A program made the translations under genes and the position numbers. DNA of 64,000 nucleotides from Actinomycetales bacterium Actino_02 (GTDB lineage: Bacteria; Actinomycetota; Actinomycetes; Propionibacteriales; Propionibacteriaceae): assembly GCA_001603275.1 (NCBI GenBank), contig LUYM01000029.1, positions 16,968 through 80,967 on the forward strand, written 5' to 3'. Shown here piece after piece: positions 31,541 through 40,645 of this stretch (positions within the stretch are counted from its first letter, which is position 1; the number at the start of each line of letters is the position of its first letter). The notes beneath the pieces were generated by a model. It made no database searches. It was not told the DNA's origin and worked only from the letters and a program-made list of their open reading frames with translations.

Positions 31541-33775
31541 ATGCCTCTTGCCACGCCATCGCCCCGTCGATCGTTTCGCTCCCGCCGCATCGCCTGGCTC
31601 GCCGCCGGGTGCATCTCTGCGGCATTGGTAGTGGGGCCACAGCCCCAGGCGTGGGCCGAGGTGCCTTCGCCTTCACCCACGCCCTCGGAGACAGCCCCCA
31701 CAACAGCGTCGCCGACGCCAACCCCCGCAGGGACGAGCAGTCCGGCTCCGACAGCTCGACCGACGCCGGCGACTGGAACCCCGACTCCCCGCCCCCCGGA
31801 CAGCCGTTCTACCTCCTCAGTCAAGGCGCATCCCGACATCTCCACCAAAGGGGTGGCCAAACCGATTCGTCGGTTGATCGCGGATCTGCGCAAGGGGCGC
31901 CTCACCAAGGCCAAGGCTGCCGAACTGGCTGTCGGCATGCTCATGGGTTCACCTGAGGTGCCGAAGCGTTACCGGTTGGGTGCGGTCACCGAGTATGACG
32001 TGATGGTTCTCGGGGTAGCCACCGGAGCCTCCGCAGCCACGCCCAGCACTCCCGACCGGTCCTCGCGCGCTGCGAATCTGTGCGCATTCCTTGAGGGCGT
32101 CCACACCTGTGTCTACGCCAGCGCGCACACGACGATCACCTACATCCTTGAGGGCTTGGTCTCCCGCGGCGATGTGACGGGTGGACTGCTGAGTGGCCTC
32201 AGAGCCTACGGCTCGGTTCCCGTTGTGGAGTTCTTCGCTTCGTGGACTCAGGGGGACCCGGGCGTCGAGTCGACATTCGTCAAGGAGTTGTTCGAGGCGA
32301 TCACCCCGCTCAGCGACGACGCGCTGGCGCTGATCAACGAAGCGCTCGGCCTCCATGGCACCTCTGTCAGCGAAGTCATCGACGTTCTGTGGTGGTCGAT
32401 GTACACCATGTGCGACACCAACAACCCGTGGTCACCGTTCGGCTGGTGCAGCGCGTTCGGCTACACCACTTCTCCTGGGACGCCACAGACGCAGCGCCCA
32501 GCACATGACGTTGTCTCGTTGTCTTCTGCGCCGACTGGCACGAACACCTACCAACTGAACCGATACGGCGCGGAGTTCGTAGACTTCGATCTCGGCCCCG
32601 TTCCCGAGAATGTGTCCGGCACGAGCTTGGTGCTCGAGTTCGACGGTGAGCAGGTGACAACAGACGATCAGGTGCTCGTGCAGGCGTGGGCCGACACTCC
32701 TGGCGGGGCACAGTGCGGCGTGTCTCCGCTCAGCTACCCAGCCTCCTCTGACGACAAGACCGCCTTCGCATTCCAGATTCCCTCCGACTGCCGCTACGCA
32801 ACCCTGGTCGCGGTCAACAAGCGAACCGGCACCTGGTCCGATCCGGTGGACTTCCCGGTGAGCTGGTCTTCGTTCTCCGCGGGGGCGACCATCGGGAACG
32901 GTACGGTCACCTTGGGGGTGAATCCAGAGGGCAATCTCGGTCTCGGTGTGTCTCGGTCGTGGGTCTGCCGGGCAGCCCAGGGAACGACAGCCCGCTACGC
33001 CTCGAACCCCCAGGACCAAGGCCCGGCACTCGTGCTCGACGCGACCGGCTTCGACGCGATTCGCGAGCAAAGCCTGTGCTACGTACTGCCGACCCAAGGC
33101 TGGTCGGTGGTCGACCCGAACCACACCGTGGACGGACATCCAGCCACCTGGTCCAAACATGGGTTGGACTATCCCACCAACTACCCGGTGTCGGTGGTCA
33201 GCTTCGTTGTCACCGACACCGAGGCGACCTCCGTCGTAGCGCTCGGCGGCCACTACGCCCTCACGCAGCACTGGCACCCCTCGACCGTTGACCCGCAGGT
33301 GTACCAACTCGATGTCACGATTCGGCAGGTGGCATTTCAGCCCCTCGTCGTCGATCCTGAGCCGTTCACCTACCGCCAGGTCGTGCCCCTGAGCGTGGCG
33401 AGTGAGAATGGCGACACCGTTGCGGTGTCCGTCGGCACCGGCGACGGCGTGAGCGCCGCCACGAACACCATCTACTGGCCCTGGGACCCCGACGACGCCC
33501 CGGGCTTCATTGACGACCCGCTCGTCCCCCTTCCACCCGTCTCCGCGGATGCAGCCAACGGGTTCGCCCTTGACGCGGCCGTCGAGCCCACTGCCCTCCT
33601 CGCCAGCCCGGACCCCGGCCCGCAGCTCACCCTCTATTACGGACTCGCCGACACCGTCACCCAGGCCAACAGCCTGCTCAACGCCGCAGGTGCAACCACC
33701 CGAGCCATCGCCCAACGAACCGACTACGACGAGAGCACGCTCGCAATCCTCGTCGGCCTCCACGCCAACACCTGA
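31541..33775 (+). CDS. Large secreted protein of unknown function
   Basis: 744 residues I do not recognise. A signal peptide (RRIAWLAAGCISAALVVG, cleavage after AWA near residue 39) is followed by about 55 residues of Pro/Thr/Ser linker. A mostly helical region (about 95-330) contains the cysteine pairs CAFLEGVHTC and CDTNNPWSPFGWC. The C-terminal half looks beta-rich, with further cysteines in GGAQCGVSP, SDCRYATL, WVCRAAQG and SLCYVLP, eight or so in all, suggesting disulphides outside the cell. Third-position GC looks lower than in neighbours, hinting at recent acquisition. A small lipoprotein gene follows at 76 bp. Confidence 0.72.
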   Translation: MPLATPSPRRSFRSRRIAWLAAGCISAALVVGPQPQAWAEVPSPSPTPSETAPTTASPTPTPAGTSSPAPTARPTPATGTPTPRPPDSRSTSSVKAHPDISTKGVAKPIRRLIADLRKGRLTKAKAAELAVGMLMGSPEVPKRYRLGAVTEYDVMVLGVATGASAATPSTPDRSSRAANLCAFLEGVHTCVYASAHTTITYILEGLVSRGDVTGGLLSGLRAYGSVPVVEFFASWTQGDPGVESTFVKELFEAITPLSDDALALINEALGLHGTSVSEVIDVLWWSMYTMCDTNNPWSPFGWCSAFGYTTSPGTPQTQRPAHDVVSLSSAPTGTNTYQLNRYGAEFVDFDLGPVPENVSGTSLVLEFDGEQVTTDDQVLVQAWADTPGGAQCGVSPLSYPASSDDKTAFAFQIPSDCRYATLVAVNKRTGTWSDPVDFPVSWSSFSAGATIGNGTVTLGVNPEGNLGLGVSRSWVCRAAQGTTARYASNPQDQGPALVLDATGFDAIREQSLCYVLPTQGWSVVDPNHTVDGHPATWSKHGLDYPTNYPVSVVSFVVTDTEATSVVALGGHYALTQHWHPSTVDPQVYQLDVTIRQVAFQPLVVDPEPFTYRQVVPLSVASENGDTVAVSVGTGDGVSAATNTIYWPWDPDDAPGFIDDPLVPLPPVSADAANGFALDAAVEPTALLASPDPGPQLTLYYGLADTVTQANSLLNAAGATTRAIAQRTDYDESTLAILVGLHANT

Positions 33776-33851
33776 CAGCCCGCCGACGCACACTGAACGT
33801 TAGCGGCGGCGCCCGACCACTGGCTTCCCGTCGAAGCATGAAAGGACTGCG

Positions 33852-34169
33852 ATGAACCACCCCATCAAGTCGATCTTGGTCGCCACACTCGCACTCCTGC
33901 TGTCGGGCTGCGGCACAGCGCTTTGGGAGAACCCGCTTCCCGAGGTCGTCTACTTCGACAACACCACCAGTCAAACCCTCTACCTACGCGGACGCGACGA
34001 ACCGGAACTGAAGAACGAGTACTGGAAGATCCCCGCAAATCGCACTACCCCGCTCCGGCTAATCGAGAAGGGCAAGTGCGCGGCTTACTGGGTGATCACC
34101 GACGAAGACGCCAAGATCGTCAAGGACCCCGGCCAGATCTGCTGGCACCAAACCATCACCATCCCCTAA
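33852..34169 (+). CDS. Small lipoprotein of unknown function
   Basis: 105 residues: MNHPIKSILVATLALLLSGC gives a clear lipobox (L-S-G-C, cysteine at about residue 20). The mature 85-residue domain contains YFDNTTSQTLYLRGRD and a cysteine pair in EKGKCAAYW and GQICWHQTI. I do not recognise the family. Like the gene before it, it is less GC-rich than its surroundings, and the two may have arrived together. ATG at 33852 follows AAAGGA by 6 nt. Confidence 0.7.
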   Translation: MNHPIKSILVATLALLLSGCGTALWENPLPEVVYFDNTTSQTLYLRGRDEPELKNEYWKIPANRTTPLRLIEKGKCAAYWVITDEDAKIVKDPGQICWHQTITIP

Positions 34170-34225
34170 CCCACCCGAGTCGGGCCGCCAGCGGTGCGGG
34201 CCACAGCCTCGACGCCCCTTCGGGC

Positions 34226-34231
34226 TAGGTT
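34226..34231 (+). promoter_or_regulatory. -10 box (TAGGTT) for leaderless exporter mRNA
   Basis: TAGGTT ends 6 nt before GTG at 34238. Confidence 0.55.
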
Positions 34232-34237
34232 TAGGGC

Positions 34238-35584
34238 GTGGACATCCCGGCCGAACCGACCTTCGACGAGCACGAGCACGAGGACGCCCTCGAGCCCCGG
34301 CATCTGATCCGGCGTTCGAACGTGGTACTCCGCGCCGGCATCATGATGCTGGGTGCCGGGACGTCCGGGCTGCGGGTGCGTGAGGTGATGCGCGCGGTGG
34401 CCGGGACGGTCGGACTGCGCCAACTCCAGGCCCAGATCACCTACACCGACATCACCTTGACCGTCCGGCGGCGCAGCACCTTCCGGACCCAGGTCGGCGA
34501 GGTCGCCGCTCCGGGCGTGAACGCCCACCGAATCGCCATGCTCAAGGAGTTCGGCGAGCACCTGCCCGAGCGAGCCACCGTGGCCGAAGTGGACGCCGAG
34601 CTGGACCGCATCGAGCACACCCCCAAGCTGTACCCGAGCTGGGTGCTGATCCCGCTGGTGGCCATCGCCTGCGCCTCGATCACTGTGCTCGGCCACGGCA
34701 GCTGGCGCGAGGTGCTGGCCGTGCTGCCGGCGTCCGCCCTTGCCTACTGGCTGCACCGCGCCCTGACCGGGCATCAGCTCAACCACCTAGCCGTTGTGCT
34801 CACCTCGGCCGCGGTGGCCACCGGGCTGTACGTCGGCTTCAGCAGGCTGCTCGATCTGGCCATGGGCGGGTCCAGCCAGCGGTTCGCGGCCGGCCTGATC
34901 TGTGCGGCCATCTTCTTGATCCCCGGCTTCCCGCTGGTCACCGCCGGCCTCGACCTGGCCCGGATCGACCTGCTGGCCGGCATCCCCCGGCTCAGCTATG
35001 CGGCGCTGGTACTCCTGGCCATCACCATCGGGGTCTGGCTGGTAGCCAGCCTGTCCGGGGCCAATCCCGATCCAGTGCCGCCGATCGACGGGCATCCAGT
35101 GCTGCTGTGGCTGGCCATGCTGGCGGCCAGCTTCTTCGCGGTCTTCGGCTGGGCCACCATGTTCAACACCCCGATCTGGATGGCGGTCGCCTCCGGGGTG
35201 ATCGCCATGATCGGCAATGTGCCCCGGCTGATCCTGATCGGCGTCGGCGTGAAGGAGTACGTGGCCACGTTCATCGGCTGCTTCCTGATGGGCCTGCTGT
35301 GTGCGCTGGCCGGGAAGCTGTTCGACATGGAGAAGATCATCATGACCGTGCCGACCCTGCTGGTCTCGATTCCGGGCGCGGCCGCGCTGCGCACCCTGCT
35401 CTACTTCGACCAGTCGAATGTGGTCCTGGCTATGCAGAACGGTGTCGCCACCGTGCTGGCTGTGATCGCCATGGTGGCCGGCCTGGCCGGAGCCCGGATG
35501 CTCACCGATCCGGAGTGGGCCTTCACCGGAGCCACCCCGCCGGACGCCCCGCTGGGCCGGATCAGCCGCCTGTTCGTGCGCTGA
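34238..35584 (+). CDS. Threonine/serine exporter family protein (ThrE-like)
   Basis: 448 residues with a soluble N-terminal part of about 130 residues and about ten C-terminal membrane helices. N-terminal motif VVLRAGIMMLGAGTSGLRVREVM and VAAPGVNAHRI are typical of the ThrE/DUF1212 plus ThrE_2/DUF3815 fusion known from Corynebacterium, where it exports threonine and serine by proton motive force. Both halves are fused here in one chain. It stands alone with a leaderless start. Confidence 0.88.
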   Translation: MDIPAEPTFDEHEHEDALEPRHLIRRSNVVLRAGIMMLGAGTSGLRVREVMRAVAGTVGLRQLQAQITYTDITLTVRRRSTFRTQVGEVAAPGVNAHRIAMLKEFGEHLPERATVAEVDAELDRIEHTPKLYPSWVLIPLVAIACASITVLGHGSWREVLAVLPASALAYWLHRALTGHQLNHLAVVLTSAAVATGLYVGFSRLLDLAMGGSSQRFAAGLICAAIFLIPGFPLVTAGLDLARIDLLAGIPRLSYAALVLLAITIGVWLVASLSGANPDPVPPIDGHPVLLWLAMLAASFFAVFGWATMFNTPIWMAVASGVIAMIGNVPRLILIGVGVKEYVATFIGCFLMGLLCALAGKLFDMEKIIMTVPTLLVSIPGAAALRTLLYFDQSNVVLAMQNGVATVLAVIAMVAGLAGARMLTDPEWAFTGATPPDAPLGRISRLFVR

Positions 35585-35650
35585 GGACACGCACCGCCCC
35601 GCTGCCCGCCGGCCGCGGACGTAGGCTGGAACCGAACAGGAGGTTCGGTG

Positions 35651-36058
35651 ATGAGCGTGCGCTACCGCTGGGTTGCGGCCCTGGCCGCGGCAACGCTGCT
35701 GGTCGCCGGGTGCGCCAGCCAAGGAGTCCCGATGGACACACCGTCCGCTCGTCCGCCGTTCCAGACCACCAGCCCGCTGCCGACGACCAGTCCGAGCGCC
35801 ACCGCGTCGGTCTCTCCGGAACGTTGGCAGGCCATCCTGGACGATCTGGCCGGACGCAAGGTGGCCACCGACGCCGTCGAGCTGATCAGTGCCGAGTCGG
35901 TCACCTTCAACGACGGGTCCCTCGGTTGCCCGGAGCCCGGCAAGATGTACACCCAGGCCCTGGTCCAGGGCATGCGGGTGCAGGTGAAGGCCGCTGGAAC
36001 GAGCTACGACTACCGCTTCGGCAGCACCAACAGCCCCAAGCTCTGCGAACGCCGCTGA
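35651..36058 (+). CDS. Conserved lipoprotein of unknown function
   Basis: 135 residues. MSVRYRWVAALAAATLLVAGC is a lipoprotein signal with lipobox V-A-G-C. After a Pro/Ser/Thr linker comes a compact domain with FNDGSLGCPEPGKMYTQALV and AGTSYDYRFGSTNSPKLC, holding two cysteines that may pair. This short extracytosolic domain is seen in other actinobacterial proteins, but its function is unknown to me. AGGAGG lies 6 nt before ATG 35651; TAGGCT at about 35623 is a candidate -10. Confidence 0.78.
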   Translation: MSVRYRWVAALAAATLLVAGCASQGVPMDTPSARPPFQTTSPLPTTSPSATASVSPERWQAILDDLAGRKVATDAVELISAESVTFNDGSLGCPEPGKMYTQALVQGMRVQVKAAGTSYDYRFGSTNSPKLCERR

Positions 36059-36080
36059 CCCGCGGCGCCCGGCCGGCCGC

Positions 36081-39000
36081 TCAGCGAGTGCTGAGCAGCG
36101 CGGCCTCGCCGGCACCGGACTTGTTGTCCAGCGACACCACCATCAGGCCCTTGGGCTTCTGCGCCGCATACGCGCCCTGGTTGGCCACCACGGTCAGCTG
36201 AGCGGTCTTGTTGCGTCCGACCATCACCTGGTCGGAGTCCTCGAACGCCTTGTGGAACGGGTCGTAGTTGGCCCAGTCGGAGAAGCTGTCCTCACCCAGA
36301 CCGAGCTGCGTGTAGGCCGACACCGTGTACCGGAAGGCGCCGGACGACGCGGTCAGGCCGAGCGTGGACGCGTCCACCGGCAGCAGGATCGTGCTCGAGT
36401 CGGTCGGCGCCTGCGCCAGGTAACCGGACGGAGCGAGGTCGCCGGTCTTGGTGTCCAGCACGAACACCTCGGTCAGCCCGTTGTACTCGCCGTTGCGGAT
36501 GTAGCCGGAGTCGTAGCCGATCACCACATAGTCGGACTGGCCGTCCCGGTCGGTGTCGACGTCCACGTCGAACTCGACACTGGCCGCGTTCGACCAGCGG
36601 TCGTAGGTGTTCACCGCGAAGACCACCAGCGGGTTGTCCGCGTCCCCGAAGGACTGGACGCCGGCAGCCCGCAGGTCATAGCCGGAAGCGACCGATCCCT
36701 TGGGCAGGTCCTTTGCCTTGTCGGACAGGCCCCAGGTGTACACGTCGGCCAGCGCCGGCAGCGCCCCACCGATGTTGGACAGCCGCAGGTTGAGGTTGTA
36801 CGCCGGCAGCGCCACGGTCGGCTTCTGCCCCTTCTTGGGCACCGAGTTGGCCAACCTGAACAGGCCGAACTGCTTGTCCGAGAGCAGGTGGGCGTCGACT
36901 CGGGCCTGGGCTCGCGGCACCAGCAGGTAGGGCACCCTGAGCACCTCGGAACCGGAGGTGACCAACACCGAGCCGGACACCTGGGCGAAGCTGAACTGGT
37001 CGTCGCCACTCAGTGAGGTGCCGATGCTGGAGGCCGGGACGGTCAGCAGCACCGGAATGCTCACCTGGCTGCGCGCCTTCACGGTGACCTTCTTGGTTCC
37101 GAGCACCACCTTGGCCGGGCGCGACTGCGGTCCGGCCTGAGTGCTCAGCCGATAGGTGACCGGCTGATTGCTCAGGTTGTTGATGGTGATCTTCTTCACC
37201 CCGGCGTAGGCCACGGACGGCTCGGCGAAGCCGAAGCTGAGCGTCGCCTCTTGGATCTTGCCCGACGAGGTGCGGTAGCTGTCGCCGGTGACGACGGTCT
37301 GGGTGGTGATCGCCTGCTGGGCGTCCACCAGCCCGCTGCCGGACTGGACCACCTGATAGCCGGAGACCGCGTCGGCGTCGGCAGTGCCGACCACCGCTGC
37401 CGCCACCTGCGACGCCGTCCAGTTCGGGTGGGCCTGGACGGCCAGGGCGGCCACGCCCGCGACGTGCGGAGCGGCCATCGACGTGCCCGACTCCACCTGA
37501 CCTTCGGCGCCGGTGCCGACCGCTGCAGACAGGATCGAGACGCCCGGGGCGGCCACGTTCGGGCTCAGTCCGGACTCCGACGTGCTCGGTCCGGCCGAGG
37601 AGAAGTCCGCAACGGCCCGGTACGCCGGATTCGTCACGGTGGTCGCGGCGAAGCTGATGTTGGCACCCTCTGCGGAGGCGAGTGCATCACCATCGGTGCT
37701 GGGCACCCCGAAGAACCCGATCGTGACCCGGAACGGTGTGCCGTCGTCGGGGTTGCTGGTGATCAGGCCTTCGAAGGGCGGGAAGCCCGAGTCGGTGTTC
37801 ACCATGACCACCGCGGCCGCACCGGCCTGCTGGCCGAAGATCGCCTTGGCCGCCCGGGCGCAAGTGCCCCTGCTGACCACCGCGATCTGATTGCCACCAG
37901 GGGTGATGCCGGCCTTGGTGAACGAATCCACCGAGCAGCCCAGCGACTCGTTGACATCGGAGGTGTCCGGCTGGTCGGGAACGTTGACCACCTTGAGGCT
38001 GTGTGCGGGCAGTGGACCGTCGTTGGCGTCGATCGCCTCGATGGTGCTCGCACCCAGATTCAGCTTGGCACCGGGGAAGGTCTTCGAGCTGTCCACGGCA
38101 GCGACGCCGATGACGCCCTGCCCCACGGCCGGCGAGCCGACCAGGTAGGGGTTGCCGCCCTCATTGCCGGCCGAGGCCACCACGACCACACCGGCGGCGA
38201 CCGCGTTGGCGGCCGCGACTGCGTCCGGATCGTCGGCCTGGCCGAACGGGGCACCCAGCGACAGGTTGATGACGTCCATCTGATGGTCGACGGCCCAGTC
38301 GATGGCCTGCACCGACAGATCGGTGGAGCCGGTGCAGCCGAAGACCTTCAACGCGTACAGATCGACCTGCGGCGCGACCCCGGGGCCGACCTTGAAGCTC
38401 TTGCTCGGGGTGGACGCGTCGTACGGGCCGGTGTAGGCCGCACCGGACGCGGTGACGCCACCGCCGCCGGTGGTGCCGGCCACGTGCGTCCCATGCCCGT
38501 CGCAGTCCAGCGGATTGGCGTCCGGGGTCGGCGTGGAGGAGCCGGTGGCACCCTCGGCGTCGTAGTTGTCGCCGGCGAAGTCGTAGCCGCCCTCGACTCG
38601 CGGCGCGGCCGGGCCGAACAGCGTGCTGTCGGCCGGCAGCGTGTTGGCCGAGTTGGCGTGAGCGGCGGCGTAGGCGGCCTCCGTGCCCGGCCCGCCGAAG
38701 TCGGCGTGGGTGTAGTCGATGCCGGTGTCGATGATGGCGACCTTGACCCCCTTGCCGGTCTTGCCGGTGGACTGCCAGGCCTGCGGGACGCCCAGGAAAG
38801 GCACCGAGACGGTGTTGTCCAGAGTCTTGGGCGTCAGTGCGTGCACGGCGGTGACCCCCGGCAGCGCGGCCAGCGAGGACGCCCTATTGGCGGCGATCCG
38901 GACCCGGATCCCGTTGTAGGCGCTCTGCATGGTGGCCACGACCTTGCCGCCCTTGGCGGAGATGCCGCCGGCCAGGGCGTCCTGTGCCTTGCGGAGCTTG

Positions 39001-39278
39001 GTCTTGACGGCGGTGCGCTGGCTGGCGGTCAGCGGGCTGCCGGCCTTGGCCTGGACGACCGCGACCGGATCACCGGGGAGCTCGACCATCACGTCGACCT
39101 TCTTGGAGCCGTCCAGGCTCTGCGGGGTGAAGGGAGTGCCGATCGGTCCGGTGGTGGACGTGCGGATGAACCGATCCGTCTCGGTGCGGGTCTCAGCATG
39201 CGCAGGGGCGGCCGTGACGGCCAGGGCGAGCGCGGTAGCGGCTGCGATCAGAGCGGGGAGTTTTGGCTGCACGGCCAT
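36081..39278 (-). CDS. Secreted subtilisin-like serine protease (S8) with PA domain
   Basis: 1065 residues. Signal peptide to about residue 28 (AAPAHA). The I9-type propeptide (about 55-145) ends near PGVTAVHALTPK. The catalytic triad is visible: Asp in VAIIDTGIDYTH near residue 183, His in CDGHGTHVAGT near 264, Ser in SGTSMAAPHVAG near 600. A protease-associated insert lies between His and Ser (CSVDSFTKAGITPGGNQIAV, then GAAAVVMVNT). After it come Fn3-like domains and a beta-rich tail. No LPXTG anchor or membrane anchor is seen, so it is probably released. The large size matches lactocepin/C5a-peptidase-like subtilases. Confidence 0.92.
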   Translation of the reverse strand: MAVQPKLPALIAAATALALAVTAAPAHAETRTETDRFIRTSTTGPIGTPFTPQSLDGSKKVDVMVELPGDPVAVVQAKAGSPLTASQRTAVKTKLRKAQDALAGGISAKGGKVVATMQSAYNGIRVRIAANRASSLAALPGVTAVHALTPKTLDNTVSVPFLGVPQAWQSTGKTGKGVKVAIIDTGIDYTHADFGGPGTEAAYAAAHANSANTLPADSTLFGPAAPRVEGGYDFAGDNYDAEGATGSSTPTPDANPLDCDGHGTHVAGTTGGGGVTASGAAYTGPYDASTPSKSFKVGPGVAPQVDLYALKVFGCTGSTDLSVQAIDWAVDHQMDVINLSLGAPFGQADDPDAVAAANAVAAGVVVVASAGNEGGNPYLVGSPAVGQGVIGVAAVDSSKTFPGAKLNLGASTIEAIDANDGPLPAHSLKVVNVPDQPDTSDVNESLGCSVDSFTKAGITPGGNQIAVVSRGTCARAAKAIFGQQAGAAAVVMVNTDSGFPPFEGLITSNPDDGTPFRVTIGFFGVPSTDGDALASAEGANISFAATTVTNPAYRAVADFSSAGPSTSESGLSPNVAAPGVSILSAAVGTGAEGQVESGTSMAAPHVAGVAALAVQAHPNWTASQVAAAVVGTADADAVSGYQVVQSGSGLVDAQQAITTQTVVTGDSYRTSSGKIQEATLSFGFAEPSVAYAGVKKITINNLSNQPVTYRLSTQAGPQSRPAKVVLGTKKVTVKARSQVSIPVLLTVPASSIGTSLSGDDQFSFAQVSGSVLVTSGSEVLRVPYLLVPRAQARVDAHLLSDKQFGLFRLANSVPKKGQKPTVALPAYNLNLRLSNIGGALPALADVYTWGLSDKAKDLPKGSVASGYDLRAAGVQSFGDADNPLVVFAVNTYDRWSNAASVEFDVDVDTDRDGQSDYVVIGYDSGYIRNGEYNGLTEVFVLDTKTGDLAPSGYLAQAPTDSSTILLPVDASTLGLTASSGAFRYTVSAYTQLGLGEDSFSDWANYDPFHKAFEDSDQVMVGRNKTAQLTVVANQGAYAAQKPKGLMVVSLDNKSGAGEAALLSTR

Positions 39279-39389
39279 CGCCTTTCTGGCAGGGAGTCCC
39301 GGGGGTGCGACTCACCTAGAAGGAGGCTATTTGCCGAGGCAAAGGAGGGTCAAGGATCAGTGGACGGAATTCCACACTCGACCGCAATT

Positions 39390-40391
39390 TCAGGCACCCA
39401 GAGCCAGTGCCCTCGGATCGGAGCGCAGCAGCTGGGCGTAGTCGGCACCATGCAGCAGCCGCAGCACGGGCCCTTCGCCGGCCAGCCATCCGGTCAGCCG
39501 CTCCGGGATCCACACCGGCATCGGCTCGAACAGCTCGGTGACCTGCACCGGAAGCAGCGCATCGCCCGGGTCGATCGGCCCGACCACCAGCGCTCGTCCA
39601 CACAGCCCCTCGGCGGTGAGCAGCAGCACTTCGTCCAGCTGGGCGAGCTCGCAGCGCGGTCCGCCGACCTCCAGTCCGGCGGCCACGTCCGGGGTCCGCG
39701 CGATCAGGTCGGCCAAGGCCAGCCGCTGGCCTTCGGAGAGCCGCAGCGTCCAGCGGTTGCGGGGTTGCTGCGTGTTACGGATCGTCCGGATCACCGACTC
39801 CACATCCAGCTGGCGTGCAGCACGCCAGCGCTGCAGCACGCGGCGAAGGTTGCGTCGGGCCGCAGCGTCGTGGCCGCGACGGTCCGACCACCACTCCAGG
39901 ACGCTGCCGGCATAGTCGATGGCCGCGACCGGGCGGGCCGTCCGGATCGCCTCCAGGGCCGGACGCAGCCCCATCCCGCAGTCCAGAAGGATCGCCAATG
40001 CCGCCGACGGCGCCCGATTCACTCCCATATGACAATGCACCAGAACCGTGGCATTCGGGTCGGCCAGTGCACCGTGCGCCCATTCCACGAGGGTGTCGAA
40101 CCATGCCTTCGGAATCTTCTGTCCGTCGTCGGCGATCGGGTGGTGCAGGTACTGGATTGATGGCTCCCAGCGCCGCACCAGCAGCTCGTCGCTCCATTCG
40201 TTGCGGACGTCGATGATGTGGGTGATTCCTGCCGTGTGCAACTCTTCGAGCTGGCCTCGAGCCTGGTCGAAGTTCGCCGACAGATCTCCGCCAACGGCTA
40301 TTCGACGTGTGACGAAATCGGCGTTCGCAAGCGCGAACCCGGGGGTCTGTTCGGGGCGGAATACAGTCCGACCGGTGGCGGAATCGGTCAT
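39390..40391 (-). CDS. Dual-specificity/tyrosine phosphatase-like protein
   Basis: 333 residues starting at ATG 40391 (MTDSATGRTVFRPEQ). Upstream in-frame sequence overlaps intergenic signals and is not part of the gene. The active site is LVHCHMGVNRAPSA near residue 125, a C-x5-R motif of cysteine phosphatases, with WFDTLVEWAHGAL before it. A conserved histidine-rich segment YLHHPIADDGQKIP supplies the likely general-acid aspartate. The C-terminal 150 residues are not recognised and may be a separate regulatory domain. A cytosolic role is likely, as no signal peptide is present. Confidence 0.82.
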   Translation of the reverse strand: MTDSATGRTVFRPEQTPGFALANADFVTRRIAVGGDLSANFDQARGQLEELHTAGITHIIDVRNEWSDELLVRRWEPSIQYLHHPIADDGQKIPKAWFDTLVEWAHGALADPNATVLVHCHMGVNRAPSAALAILLDCGMGLRPALEAIRTARPVAAIDYAGSVLEWWSDRRGHDAAARRNLRRVLQRWRAARQLDVESVIRTIRNTQQPRNRWTLRLSEGQRLALADLIARTPDVAAGLEVGGPRCELAQLDEVLLLTAEGLCGRALVVGPIDPGDALLPVQVTELFEPMPVWIPERLTGWLAGEGPVLRLLHGADYAQLLRSDPRALALGA

Positions 40392-40517
40392 GAGTTGAAT
40401 ACTGCAACAATCCGAGAAGCTCGCCAAGACCGAACCCGACTCGTTTAGAGGAATCTCAGGAAATGCACGGAATCGCCGAGTATCCCCCGTACGGGTGACC
40501 GGGATCGGTACCCATTC

Positions 40518-40534
40518 GGATATCACAGATATCC
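40518..40534. promoter_or_regulatory. Perfect palindrome between divergent genes
   Basis: GGATATC-ACA-GATATCC, flanked on both sides by CATTCG, lies between the phosphatase and CAP-domain genes, which diverge. It is a candidate operator. A second small hairpin (CCATCGC/GCGATGG at about 40600) lies in the CAP gene leader. Confidence 0.4.
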
Positions 40535-40645
40535 ATTCGTAGGGATTGACCATTAGCTGCGACCTAGGGCAGAGTTTGCCAGGTACGAGAGGGGAACCCA
40601 TCGCCCAACCAGCGATGGACAACTCGATATAAGGGATGTACCGCC

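Noticed and set aside
37251..40160. 969-residue open frame on the plus strand
   Set aside because: Antisense to the subtilase and phosphatase genes, whose catalytic motifs are intact; Gly/Arg-rich with no domain.
40560..40645. c-di-AMP (ydaO) riboswitch before the CAP-domain gene
   Set aside because: GAGAGGGGAACCCA plus a hairpin looks like the beginning of the aptamer, but the later conserved blocks are missing before the start codon.
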